DNA of 64,000 nt, taken from contig NC_060207.1 of assembly GCF_021130785.1 (NCBI RefSeq), positions 2,998,501 through 3,062,500 of the forward strand, in the 5' to 3' direction. The notes under the pieces were generated by a model that saw nothing but the letters and a program-made list of their open reading frames with translations, made no database searches and was not told where the DNA came from. Made by a program: the position numbers and the translations under genes. Shown one piece after another: positions 14,530 to 27,249 of this stretch; the stretch's first letter is position 1, and the number at the start of each line of letters is the position of its first letter. Source of the DNA: Homalodisca vitripennis (Eukaryota; Arthropoda; Insecta; Hemiptera; Cicadellidae).

Positions 14530-15888
14530 CAGGGTTTTCATAAATGAATGGTGCAATTTTGAATGCTTATAAACATTTGCCTATGCAAGGTAGAAAAATA
14601 TTGTTGGCACCTCTGAATTCTTCAGCTCAATTAGTTTTATTGCTCTGTGTTAGAAAACAGCTGTTTCATTGTTGTTGGTTAAATTGTGCAATAACTTCAA
14701 ACATTTGATTCTGATCTAGAAACATGTTTTCTGATCAAGAAAAAGCCAAATGTGTGCTATTGTTTAGTGAATTAAGGTCTTCTGTTTTAGTGCAAAGGGC
14801 TTTTAGACGATTATTTAACAAAGATCCACCTCATAGAAACAACATTACGCGTTGGAGTAAACAATTCGAAGAAACTGGATCGGTACAAAAACGGAAGTCT
14901 TCTGGGAGACCGACTGTATCAGAGGTAACAATTCAAAACGTTAGAGAATCTTGTCTTAGATGTCCACACAAATCTCTTCCACGTCGGAGTCTGGAGCTTG
15001 GAATGCCAGTGACAACTCTGCAAAAAATTTTGCATAAAAGGCTGCATTTTCATGCCTATAAAGTTTAACTGTTGCATGGGATCAAACCGAATGATAAAAA
15101 TAAACGTGTGGAGTATGCAACTTACATCTTAAATCAGATTGAAGAAAATGAATCATTTTTAAATGATGTTATGTTTACAGATGAGGCAAATTTTCATGTT
15201 AACGGGTGTGTTAATAGACACAACGTTCGAATTTGGGGTTCTGAACATCCTCATGAGATCATAGAAATAATCCGAGACACACCAAAAGTAAACGTCTGTT
15301 GTGGACTGACTAAAAACAAAGTAATTGGACCTTTTTTCTTTGCCGAGAAAAGTCTTAATGGTAATGTGTATCTGGACATGCTAGAGAAATTTTGTTTTCC
15401 TCAAATTGACGAGTTTTATAATGTCAATATGGTGTATTTTCAACAAGATGGTGCGCCACCCCATTATAAGGACTTTGTTCGTGATGCTTTGAATGACAAG
15501 TTTGGACAAAGATGGATAGGTCGAGGTGGCCCAATAGCATGGCCTCCTAGAAGCCCGGATTTGACTCCACGCGATTTTTTTTTGTGGGGATACGTGAAAA
15601 ACATTGTTTATTCTCAGAAGATCCGTGATTTAGCTCATTTATAGGAAAGGATTTATGAGGCAGTATCATCGGTTACAAGAGACATGCTGCACAGTGTATG
15701 GGCCAAGATCGACCATAGATTAGATGTCTGCAGAGCTATCGGTGGTGGACACATTGAAATGTACTAAATGTATCAGTACAAAATTGTTTTTAACGAGGAT
15801 TCTAATGAAATAAATATTTTTAATGTACTTCGTACGGTTCTCTTTTTATTTTATGTTTAAATTGTACCATTCATTTATGAAAACCCTG
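14530..15888 (+). mobile_element. Tc1/mariner-type DNA transposon, 1359 bp
   Basis: Terminal inverted repeats begin CAGGGTTTTCATAAATGAAT at 14530 and, reversed, at 15888. They match over about 30 bp with one mismatch. Each end is flanked by TA (14528-14529 and 15889-15890), the target duplication of this superfamily. The element holds one transposase frame reading outward to the right. Ends and TA flanks are intact, so the copy is young although its gene is broken. Confidence 0.95.
14724..15767 (+). pseudogene. Tc1/mariner transposase with DUF4817-like N-terminus, two nonsense codons
   Basis: The frame spans 347 codons before its natural stop at 15765 and is interrupted only by TAA at 15066 and TAG at 15642, each one C-to-T change from a glutamine codon. 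The N-terminal about 110 residues form the paired-type helix-turn-helix region seen with DUF4817, ending in a KRKSSGRP linker. The catalytic core shows FTDEANF, YFQQDGAPPHY and SPDLTPRDFF. There are 41 residues between the second and third aspartates, a DD41D arrangement. It would bind the TIRs and cut and paste at TA. No frameshifts are seen, unlike the viral-type genes later in the window. Confidence 0.92.
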
Positions 15889-15890
15889 TA

Positions 15891-16492
15891 TTGTTTACAA
15901 TAGAAAATGAACGATTTATATAAACGTTGTTTTCAGTAAAATGTCTTTCTGAAACTGTTGCATGTAGAGGACACCAACGAGGCTGATCACAATCCTGGTA
16001 TGATTTACTAGACAGCAGTTCTGCTACAGTTTATCATGAGATAAGACAGCCAATATCTCATCTCTCCACCGACTAGATGGTTGTTATTAATCTTTGTAAC
16101 CTAGTTCAGTATGTATATAACCTCCATTTATAAGTCGAATATTTTAAAATCAAAACTTTTCATTCATAAATTGATGGCTCTACAGAAAATGATAATGTAT
16201 CAGGAAACTAATAGATGTTAATAAATTATAAAATATTCCAAATGGAAGGAGTGGTATTTCAATAAACATTTTTTATAAATACGTGTATGAATTTCTTATA
16301 TATCGCCATAATATCTTGCAATGTTTTTAATTGTTTTATTAGTGTACTGTAAATCGTCGAAAAGATTACTCTTTTACTGATGAAGTAATAATACTATTTG
16401 AAAGCAAAACTTAACTTCTTTGAAAATCCAAGACAGAAAATTAATTGTTTTTTTTACAATGCAATTTCGTTAAATAAATAGTATGAAATAAC
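15891..16492. other. Non-coding host DNA
   Basis: I see no gene, repeat or RNA in this A+T-rich stretch. Confidence 0.5.
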
Positions 16493-16494
16493 TA

Positions 16495-17794
16495 CGGTGG
16501 GTTGAAGAATAAATCAGCACATCAATTATAACCTGAACAAAGCAGTAGAGCTCGATGGAGGGATGTGATCAGACACTGCCTCTGTATGAGGCCCCCATGA
16601 GACTTTCTATGACTGCACACTTAACTCACCAGTGGTAATACGACAACACGATTTGACGAAACAAAGCAGCAGAGCTCGATGGAGGGATGTGATCAGACAC
16701 TGCCTCTGTATGAGGCCCCTTGAGTCTTCCTATCACTGCACACTTAACTCACCAGTGGTAATACGACAACACGATTTGGCGAAACAAAGCAGTAGAGCTC
16801 GATGGAGGGATGTGATCAGACACTGCCTCTGTATGAGGCCCCTTGAGTCTTCCTATCACTGCACACTTAACTCACCAGTGGTAATACGACAACACGATTT
16901 GGCGAAACAAAGCAGCAGAGCTCGATGGAGGGATGTGAACAGACACTGCCTCTGTATGAGGCCCCTTGAGTCTTCCTATCACTGCACACTTAACTCACCA
17001 GTGGTAATACGACAACACGATTTGGCGAAACAAAGCAGCAGAGCTCGATGGAGGGATGTGAACAGACACTGCCTCTGTATGAGGCCCCTTGAGTCTTCCT
17101 ATCACTGCACACTTAACTCACCAGTGGTAATACGACAACACGATTTGGCGAAACAAAGCAGCAGAGCTCGATGGAGGGATGTGAACAGACACTTCCTCTG
17201 TATGAGGCCCCTTGAGTCTTCCTATCACTGCACACTTAACTCACCAGTGGTAATACGACAACACGATTTGGCGAAACAAAGCAGCAGAGCTCGATGGAGG
17301 GATGTGAACAGACACTGCCTCTGTATGAGGCCCCTTGAGTCTTCCTATCACTGCTCACCAGTGGTAATACGACAACACGATTTGGCGAAACAAAGCAGCA
17401 GAGCTCGATGGAGGGATGTGATCAGACACTGCCTCTGTATGAGGCCCCTTGAGTCTTCCTATCACTGCACCCTTAACTCACCAGTGGTAATACGACAACA
17501 CGATTTGGCGAAACAAAGCAGCAGAGCTCGATGGAGGGATGTGAACAGACACTTCCTCTGTATGAGGCCCCTTGAGTCTTCCTATCACTGCACACTTAAC
17601 TCACCAGTGGTAATACGACAACACGATTTGGCGAAACAAAGCAGCAGAGCTCGATGGAGGGATGTGAACAGACACTGCCTCTGTATGAGGCCCCCATGAG
17701 TCTTCCTATCACTGTACATTTAACTCACCAGTGGTAATACGACAACACGATTTGGCGAAAGCGCACGTATGTATACTAAAACTTCAACCCACTG
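16495..17794. mobile_element. TA-flanked non-autonomous element enclosing a minisatellite
   Basis: CGGTGGGTTGAAG at 16495-16507 is matched, reversed with one mismatch, by CTTCAACCCACTG at 17782-17794. Each end is flanked by TA (16493-16494 and 17795-17796). Almost all of the interior is a 123-bp tandem array. The inner left flank AATAAATCAGCACATCAATT recurs with two mismatches near 30822, which suggests a dispersed family. There is no transposase, so it would be mobilised in trans by a Tc1/mariner enzyme. Confidence 0.65.
16541..17760 (+). repeat. 123-bp minisatellite, about 10 copies
   Basis: CTCGATGGAGGGATGTGA occurs at 16551, 16675, 16798, 16921, 17044, 17167, 17290, 17404, 17527 and 17650, 123 bp apart apart from one 124-bp first step and one 114-bp step. 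Because the period is 41 codons, a plus-strand frame stays open for 355 codons (16632-17699), and the one deletion is 9 bp. G+C is clearly higher than in the flanks. I treat the open frame as a by-product of the period. Confidence 0.93.
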
Positions 17795-17796
17795 TA

Positions 17797-18163
17797 ACAT
17801 GCGTAATAGCCACATAATACTTTGCTTCATAGTTGACGTTGGTATTACAATGGTAAATAACGGATACATTGATAATGATATGTATAAGTGCACAACCACA
17901 TTGCTATTTCGTTTTAGTGTGATTTAAATCGCCTAATACGCGGCTGGATGCTGGAAAGAATAATTATTGCATTTGTGTATTGTTCATGCATTCTAAATAT
18001 TTATGATAAATCCGTTACTGCTATGAATTTGTGTATTATACAATACTAAAGGATATTATAACGGTATTAAGTAAAACCGCGGACAGGATTCGCATCGCGA
18101 TTGATGCACGGGCTTGAGTTTTATAATCAATTATACATAACACAAAATTTACCACCATTACCA
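17797..18163. other. Non-coding host DNA
   Basis: Nothing recognisable between the two arrays. Confidence 0.5.
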
Positions 18164-19961
18164 ATCCCTATTGATACACGTATACAAATCCTATTGATAC
18201 ACGTATATAATCCATATTGATACACGTATATAATCCCTATCGATACACGTATATAATCCCTATTGATACACGCATACAACCCTTATTGATACACATATAC
18301 AACCCCTATTGATACACGTATATAATCCTATTGATACACGTACATAATCATATTGATACACGTATATACTTCCTATTGATACACGTATACAACCCCTATT
18401 GATACATGTATATAATCCTATTGATACACGAATATAATACTATTAGTATACGTATATAATCTCTATTGATACACGTATAGAATCCTATTGATACACTTAT
18501 ATAATCCCTATTGATACACGTATATAATCCCTATCGATACACGTATATAATCCATATTGATACACGTATATAATCCCTATCGATACACGTATATAATCCC
18601 TATTGATACACGCATACAACCCTTATTGATACACATATACAACCCCTATTGATACACGTATATAATCCTATTGATACACGTACATAATCATATTGATACA
18701 CGTATATACTTCCTATTGATACACGTATACAACCCCTATTGATACATGTATATAATCCTATTGATACACGAATATAATACTATTAGTATACGTATATAAT
18801 CTCTATTGATACACGTATAGAATCCTATTGATACACTTATATAATCCCTATTGATACACGTATATAATCCCTATTGATACACGTATATAATCTCCATTGA
18901 TACACGTATACAACCCCTATTGATACACGTATACAACCCCTATTGATACACGAATATAATACTATTAGTATACGTATATAATCTCTATTGATACACGTAT
19001 AGAATCCTATTGATACACTTATATAATCCCTATTGATACACGTATACATCCCCTATTGATACACGAATATAAGACTATTAGTATACGTATATAATCTCTA
19101 TTGATACACGTATAGAATCCTATTGATACACTTATATAATCCCTATTGATACACGTATATAATCCCTATTGATACACGTATATAATCTCTATTGATACAC
19201 GTATAGAATCCTATTGATACACTTATATTATCCCTATTGATACACGTATATAATCCCTATTGATACACTTATATAATCCCTATTGATACACGTATATAAT
19301 CCCTATTGATACACGTATATAATCTCTATTGATACACTTATATAATCCCTATTGATACACGTATATAATCCCTATTGATACACGTATATAATCCCTATTG
19401 ATACACTTATATAATTCCTATTGATACACGTATATAATCCCTATTGATACACGTATATAATCTCTATTGATACACGTATAGAATCCTATTGATACACTTA
19501 TATAATCCCTATTGATACACGTATATAATCTCTATTGATACACGTATATAATCTCTATTGATACACGTATATAATCCCTATTGATACACGTATATAATCT
19601 CTATTGATACACGTATATAATCCCTATTGATACACTTATATAATCCCTATTGATACACGTATATAATCCCTATTGATACACTTATATAATCCCTATTGAT
19701 ACACGTATATAATCCCTATTGATACACTTATATAATCCCTATTGATACACGTATATAATCCCTATTGATACACTTATATAATCCCTATTGATACACGTAT
19801 ATAATCCCTATTGATACACGTATATAATCTCTATTGATACACGTATAGAATCCTATTGATACACTTATATAATCCCTATTGATACACGTATATAATCCCC
19901 ATTGATACACGTATACAACCCCTATTGATACACGTATATAATCCTATTAATACACGTATAC
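18164..19961 (+). repeat. 23-bp minisatellite, about 78 copies with higher-order structure
   Basis: The monomer is CCCTATTGATACACGTATATAAT with variants at the CACG/CACT position and at the first bases. The block starting TCCATATTGA at 18211 is repeated at 18551, a 340-bp higher-order unit. A marker string TACTATTAGTATACG occurs at about 18437, 18777, 18960 and 19072. From about 19620 to 19800 CACGT and CACTT monomers alternate strictly, giving a 46-bp dimer. Frames across it are repeat artefacts. Confidence 0.97.
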
Positions 19962-20496
19962 AAGGTAACAACACGACCAAACCAGTCGCAACTAGTTGTA
20001 CCTTGTACAAAGATAGGGTTTTCCTGACGACAGTGTTGTCAGTTTTCTTGAGAAACAGAGTTGCCATTTATTCTTGCAAACGGAATTTGTTACTATCGCA
20101 GAATTAAGTTTTACTATATGAACTTAATAGATCTATTGATAAAGATGTTGGTGTCCTTATATACTTGCTTATAATAGCCGTCTGCTTGTTCAGCTTTCTT
20201 AGTAAACAAAGTATTTTACAATCTGTAACTATTTTATTATCATGTAATTAATTATGTTAATACACATTATATTAGTTCATAAAATGATATTTAGTTAACT
20301 AGAATTATGTTAGATATCTAGTAGGGTTAATAAATGCTGTAACTTCTACAATCAAAAGTAATATATTTGTAGTGCCTACCCTACACCGCTCGTAATAAGT
20401 TATAAATATATATGATGAAGCAATAACATCAATTCATGATATAAGATTATTTGGGTAGGTCAAGTAAATGTAATAAAACTGTGTAAACATTGTGGA
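19962..20496. other. Non-coding host DNA
   Basis: No feature supported. Confidence 0.5.
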
Positions 20497-21460
20497 TTGT
20501 GAGTATATTAAATATTTGGAGTTATATGAAGATAGAAGATTAAGTTGGAGTATACAAACTGATAATTTAAAAAATAAGCTAAATAATGTTATAAGAACTA
20601 TGTAGAAGATCTCTATCGTCCAGATATTTTAAGATCTGTTTACTTATCGTTAGCACAAAGTAGGTTAGAGTATGCATTGGTATGCTGGGGTGGAACTTAC
20701 ATTAGTAACCTTATGCCACTGATAATCCAGCAAAAAAATCTTTCAACAAGAAAAAAAGTTTCTGTCCACTCAAGGCCATTGTACCTTAGCTTGAGAATTC
20801 TACCATGAAGACATATTTTTGTTTTAAAAGTTATGGCAGCGTTCTACAAACAGAGTGGTAATATCCCAAGAAATATGCATGTGTTGAGAAATAAATTAAG
20901 AAGTAGAGAAAATATTTATGTACCTAGACTAATTATAACCTTTTATAGAAAATTATAAGTTTATTGCACTAAAAATGTATAACTTGCTACCATGTGATTT
21001 AAAAAATTTAAAGCAGTTTTAATAAATTGAAGAAGGGCATTAAAAATGACTGTTTACCACAAGCAACGTAGAAGATCTGCTGAATTAAATACAACTTCAT
21101 AGGCGATAAAAGTATTATTTATTGTTGTTTGGTCATTACATATGTAATATAAATTGTTCGTATTGAATTAATTTGTAAATTGTATTTATATATTTGTGTC
21201 TAGGTTGAGTTTTACCAAGACAAATTTTTATTTATGACTACACTGATTATATCTAAAAAGTATAGTACCATTGTTTAATTCTGATGACAGCAGGTTATGT
21301 TATTAAATATGAAGGAACCTCATAACAGGCTTGCCTTTGAGGCCCTATTGTTTTTCCTTTATGTGGGTTAATTTTTCGCATAGAATGGAATTATTCTATG
21401 CAATGTATTTTTTATACCTACATAATATGAGAAAAATAAAGTATTCTTTATTCTTGAATT
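20497..21460 (+). pseudogene. 3' end of a decayed non-LTR retrotransposon
   Basis: Broken frames give YIKYL near 20505, then SRLEYALVCWGGTY near 20668-20710, which is the post-catalytic (thumb) region of non-LTR reverse transcriptases. After that come basic and aromatic residues (LRNKLRSRENIYVPR near 20885-20930), like the protein tail. Stops and frame changes are frequent. The segment ends near 21460 in AATAAAGTATTCTTTATTCTTG, a poly(A)-signal-like repeated tail. The catalytic palm is missing. The clade is not resolved; Jockey/CR1-like is the closest impression. Confidence 0.6.
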
Positions 21461-21599
21461 AAGTCATGTAAAATTACTCAATATGTTATAAATGAACATC
21501 ACTGACAAGTTTTGTCAAACTTAGTGAGGCCAAAACATGCAAATTTTATCTTAAAATAAAATTAAATAATATAAACAATTTGCTGAATGAATACCATTA

Positions 21600-22330
21600 C
21601 AATTATTATGCGCACATGAAAAACCTTTAGCATGTAGTCGATATGTCTAAATAGTAGCTTAGAGTTTACTCGTTTACCCTGTAATTTGTGTTCTAAGATC
21701 ATTTGTAGACTTTGGGTTTGTGCTATGGGAGTGAAAGCCTATGTAAAATATTTTTAAAGTTGGTCCCATTGTATTGCTTGCTTCTGTTGGTATTCTTTAT
21801 TATATTCAAACCAAGTTAGTGCTGTGCCTGTGAATAAATGTGTTGGGAATAAATTTACTTTGGTATTATCTGTACATTTGTTGGAAGTGGCTGCTAGTAT
21901 GAATTCGTCTAAAACATCTTGTGGGGTTTCACTTTATAGGCCTGTGTAAGTTCCAGCTGATATTAATGGTAAGTTTCCCCCATTGTTGCTGTGTTCGTTC
22001 TATCAGGTAGTGTGACTGGTTCGTAATGCTGATCCAAGGGTAGTGTTGTATGTGTGTTAGTTTCCGTCTCAGGGTTGTGTCTTTGTCATATAAATTTATT
22101 CTTTGCTTATAAATTCCTCGACTGAAGCTATATCCTTGTGGTTGTCCCTGTCTTATTAGCTAAGGTGAGTTTTTCGCGTGGTCAAATATTTGAAGAGTTT
22201 TAATATTAGGGTGACCTGTGGTTGTGCGTGTTGAGTTCTCAAGTGCGGCTAGGATGGGTCTAAGCTTCGCTACCGTGTCTCTAGATTGTATTGTATCAAT
22301 ACTTAATACCTTTAATGTCATTTTTTGAAG
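21600..22330 (-). pseudogene. Decayed LTR-retrotransposon gag (Retrotrans_gag-type) remnant
   Basis: The minus strand encodes a broken frame with DVLDEFILAATSNKC at about 21930-21886, then LFPTHLFTGTALTWFEYNKE to about 21800 and PIAQTQSLQMIL to about 21690. This order of a helical segment, an ALTWF block and a QTQ-containing helix is typical of gypsy-type gag capsid regions. An upstream piece near 22220 is less certain. Stops and frameshifts are frequent. No protease, RT or LTR is seen beside it. Confidence 0.6.
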
Positions 22331-22539
22331 TCTTTTAGGTGTCTAGTTGTATTAAATCTTTGCTTATCATGTTTTCCATATTTTGTACATTATCCTCGTC
22401 GTTACTTCTCAGTTTCTCTGGTATAAATGCAATTACGGCTTTGATATAAGTGTTTCGATATTTGGAATTTAATTTAGGTCTAGGTAAAGGAGTGTTTTGT
22501 CCCTGAAGTCCATTAAATAGTCGTTATGTTACGAATATT

Positions 22540-24390
22540 ATTCTTTTCTACGTTCAACACTTAACTAAAATATTCCTTGATCTATTTTACAGCTATTCTA
22601 TGAAAACATGTGCTCACTCGTGTTAGGAATTGGAATGCCAATCCAAAGTTTTGCTCCTCCCCCATGCAAGGTTGTGGCCTGCCATTTAAGATTAGTGGTT
22701 AGATTATATAAGGTAGTAGTTAGATTAAAATTTCAGAGTGATTTCAGTTTTAAACAATAAGTGAATGAGTTTCTAGTAAATAGGTTGTTATAATAAAAAT
22801 TCACTTAAAATAATTAAAATATTACATAAGTCGAGGTGATTTTTGTTAGAAACACATTCAAAAATTCCCTTACTCCCTTGTAAAAGTATGGGTGTGCAAT
22901 CAAATTTTTAGTCGTTTACTTTTTATTATTAGTTACGGCCTTTTCTCTTTAAGGAGGAAAATAGTAAATACTTGCATGTACACGAAGAAATTTAGGTACG
23001 CTATTTAAATTTGTAATTTAAGACATGTTAACATCAATTAAAAAATAGGAATAACATCGAATTCTATGATAATACATTAAGATTGCGCAGAAACATTACT
23101 TATGTACATTACCTTTTTTTATGTAATTATTGCCTTCAAATAAGTAATTTAACGATTTTAAAGACCGAAAGAGAAAAATCCTCTATTTATATACTGTTGC
23201 ATGTGGCCTAAAGATATAATGGGGTAGAACACATAACAAGGTGTAGTTATTGAGCAACTTTTTGTAAACAGTTGTCCCATCTCCTTCCAATATCGACACA
23301 TGCTGACACCTGCATGACAATATTTTAAGATATGAGCATTAATGTTTATCTGAAATCATTTTTTAATCAGTTAAATATCTACTTCCTTTTGATCAAGAAA
23401 ACAAGGGTCATTACGTTTTTTAAATATTACTCGAATCTAGACGTCCTGATTTCGGGACTTTTTTATAATATTTAAAAACTAGAAGGAATTTTATGTGAGG
23501 AACGTTCGACTACAGATAATAATATTAGAGCTGTGACAAATTGAAACATTTAACCGAGCAGTTTTTTGAGGGCAACAAGTGGACGAGGAAACCAATCAAA
23601 AATTTAACCACATAGATGTCTTAGCCTCGTTATATGGCAAACATGTGTTTATTTCTTCTTTACTTTATCTCTTATAAATATAAGAGGTGCATAAAATTTA
23701 GAGCAACCGGTGTATGTAAATTGAACGTTTTTGGCTACACGCAATAACTACTTACGATTGTGTTTTACTATTAAACTATTAAACACTTAAATAATATGCA
23801 CTTAGATATAATTATTTCCGTGACAAAATTACCATAAGGCTACCATCGTAGGTACTGTCAATGAGAAATATATAAACACCAACTTTAAGATTTCTCCTCA
23901 TTGTTCAAGTACCGGTACTACTGAAATTTTTAAAGCTATTCCAATCGTTTATCTTTGGAAACCGAAATTAGAACTATTTTATCACTCCATACAAAACTGT
24001 CTCAGGTTATAGCATTATTAAGATTACTCTTTATTGTACAAGTGTCACTGAAATCTTTGGAGCTATTCTAATCGTTTATCCTTGGAATGCCGAAATTAGA
24101 ATTACTTTATCACTGCACACAAAAACGATTTCACTTATAGCATTATGGTTGTGTAGCGTTTTTAAAGCTACATTGGTTTAATTTTTTTTAATTAAAACTT
24201 AAATTAAATGAAAATTTGGGGGAACGAAATATTGGGATTTCATTTTAAATTAGATTATGAGAAGTTAGGGTAAAAACGAATATGTAATCCTTTGGTAAGT
24301 TACTACTGGTAGTTTTAAATTGTTAGGAAGGCGGTTCACTGCCTTGAATTGATCAGAACTTGCCTTGTTACGGCTATTGTTCTCCTTGTT
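22540..24390. other. Non-coding host DNA with a short duplication
   Basis: About 100 bp containing CCGAAATTAGAA, AATCGTTTATC and TTTATCACT is present twice, at about 23920-24020 and 24050-24145. Otherwise nothing is recognised. Confidence 0.5.
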
Positions 24391-24403
24391 GGATACAGCT
24401 GGA

Positions 24404-24566
24404 CCAATCAGAGAATACCGCGGATGTCCATCAGAAGTTCTTGGAAGGGGAAGTATATAAGCGCCATCTCATAATTTTTGCCCTTCTTTTGGTAATTTTC
24501 GTGAATTAAGTTAATTATAGTGCGTCGTGTTTCTAAAATCTTTCCGCGAGGGATTTTAAGGTAAGC
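24404..24566 (+). promoter_or_regulatory. Promoter-like CCAAT and TATA arrangement with a downstream splice-donor-like site
   Basis: CCAATCA at 24404-24410 is followed 44 bp later by TATATAA at 24454-24460, spacing typical of RNA polymerase II promoters or LTRs. GTAAGC at 24561, about 100 bp downstream, could be a 5' splice site of a non-coding leader exon. Local G+C is above background. No coding exon follows nearby, and I could not find matching LTR ends. A chance arrangement is possible. Confidence 0.35.
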
Positions 24567-26503
24567 ACCAAATTTATTGTACATTTTATTGAAATAGTAT
24601 TCCAAATCTGATATTAAATTAATGTTGTTTTTTTTTGTACGAAAAATATAAATTCATAGAAACTACAGAGCAATCTGAATAACTGATTTTCGATGAACAA
24701 TAGAGAACAATAGAATCATACAAGTTAGATTTGGTTCATACTTGCTAGAAAAGTGAATTAAAATTGAACTTTGTCAATACCTTTAATTGAAATTTGGAAA
24801 TTAAGTAATTTATTAATATTTAATTAGAACTGATTTATTGTTAGTTGTTAATAGGTAATTAATTGAACTTTAATAATTGTTTGATAGAGTAGTAATCTGA
24901 ATTGCAGAGACTTGAAAGTTAAGGTTCAACTAGTGGAAAGAGAGGTTTAAACTTGTATTTTTTAATTTTGGGTGAACTAAGAAATATACATTTTTATTTT
25001 AGTTATTTCTAAGTGGTACTCCATTTTTATTTTAAAACTTTATTATTTTATTTTAGAAGAGAGCTCTGATTTTTAGTTTGATATATTTGATTATTATATT
25101 GATTTCTTGCCAAAGGACCTTTTAAAAAAACTAAACTCTTTGTCAATTCTTTGTGGAAAATAGAGTGATGAAAAATTCTAAAACGTTGAACTTATTAATT
25201 TTCCAGTTTAAAATAAATCCATTATTTTTAATTACAATTGTGATTTTTATTTTAGACAAACCATATTTAATAGTTAAACAATGTAGTAATAAATTGTACT
25301 GAATATTCACTCGGAGCTTACGAATCAAAAAATATTTTATATCGTCTTGGATGTCTCATTGATGATTTAAGTGTTTAAATGGTTCTTTAAAAGGATATGA
25401 GTAAGGAGTTCCTACTATCCAGAGGGGAACATGGCTGGGAAGTCACTGATAGCTGCTAGATTAGGATAAATATGGTACTATTTAGAATTGTTACAATTTA
25501 AATAAACTATCACAGTATAAAGATTAAAAATATATTTATTCGTATAATTTTTAAACAGTAAGTACTAAAGCAGCAAACAGTAAATAAAATATAATATGTA
25601 ATTATATAAATATATAATATTTTAAAAACTAAACTTTACTGGTAATTTTACGGTGTTTTAGTAGAAGCTATATGTTTGTCTGAAACGTATATTGAGGTAC
25701 ATTTTGTGATAAATAGTAACTTTTGGCCGATAAAAGATGTATATAATTTCAAAAGAGAAAGCAATATACTATTATCAAATCGTTGAATGGCAAATAAAGA
25801 TGAAAGTCAGAAGCGACATTTTAAAGAAAAGCAAACAAATAATATTTTCAAATTCAATATACTTCCCTTGATATTTAATAGGATTGTCTATCACGATTTA
25901 TAAGAATTAAAACTTATTGAAGTTGCTATTTTTACTTTAAAAGTCTTCAGCTAGTTTTAATTATTAAGAGACGTAAATATTTGAAATTTTTTGTTCATTG
26001 CATTTTTACCAGAGTGCAAGAAGGTAATGATTATAATTGAAGTTGTAATTGGGGTGTTTTGAACTCGAGATCAATGTCAAATGGAAAGAGATGTTTGAAC
26101 AATAAAATGGATATTATATATTTCTCCATGTACAATATATACTTAAACAAAATTATGCTCCTTAAAACTATATTTACTAATGTACTACATATGTACCGTG
26201 TCGCTATATTCAAGTATATGTGACCACGTTATGCACGTAAATAAACATTTTACTTTAATAGATGCTAACCTAACTTGAAAAATGCAATAGTTGCAATATT
26301 GGTTACAAAATGTAATGTATTTTGTTGAAGTGTGCTGCTGAACGTTCCACCAGATGGAACATACAAACATGCTCATTCAGCCTGCACTCCCTCAACAAAC
26401 ATGTGGGTTGTTATCTAACTTTCTGTCACATCATTTTCGTGTATATATCTCACCAGCAGATGGTGCAAGTTTCAAACTTGTGGTTTTGTGTATACAATAT
26501 CAT

Positions 26504-26567
<64 letters not shown>

Positions 26568-27139
26568 GCAAGAAAATGTTGAAAATATAGTTAACTTCAT
26601 GTCCAATTTATACACTTCGGGCTATTTCACCTCTCAAATTGAAAATTTGTGCACTTAAATAAAAACCGTTTTCAGTAGCTGTTATATTTGACACACGTAA
26701 GCAAGATTTCCTTCTAGGTACTAAAGTTGAGACAACTAAGAAATACAAGGATACTCACTACCAATGCATCGTTACCCTAAATTCAGATTAACGTTTGAAT
26801 ATGATGTTATTAATTATTAATGAAAATCCTCATCTGTAAACTTATATCATCACAGTAACACTTTCATCCAAGTGATTTCAGGGTCAGGGTCACAATAGAA
26901 AATTCTAAAACAAAGTTTTATTTCTTTCTGAAAGTTATTTTACTAGGTTTAATCAATTGCTTTTTAGTTTTTAGGTTGGAAATGACATGTAATTTTAAAG
27001 AAACAGATAGAAAATATTGTAACACCAATCTAAGTTAGCCTAATATTTGAATCTAACAGTAAAAGTTACTTATAAATTACTATTAAATTTAATTGAAATA
27101 ATAGTAAATAAATGTATTCATGATTCGTTACATGGATAA
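24567..27139. other. Non-coding host DNA
   Basis: Apart from a (TA)n tract, no gene or element is recognised. Short frames in both strands have host background composition. Confidence 0.5.
26509..26566. repeat. (TA)n microsatellite
   Basis: Two TA runs joined at a TATTATA step near 26538. Confidence 0.95.
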
Positions 27140-27249
27140 TTTAGACAGCAACAAAAGATAGCACATAGATTATAATAACAATTTTGAGAATGTATCTTGT
27201 AGTTAAAGAGCCATTAAATGTAATAAAACACTGCATTAATATAGCTCGT

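Noticed and set aside
18837..20067. Minus-strand frames rich in YTCINRDYI and similar
   Set aside because: They are translations of the 23-bp satellite.
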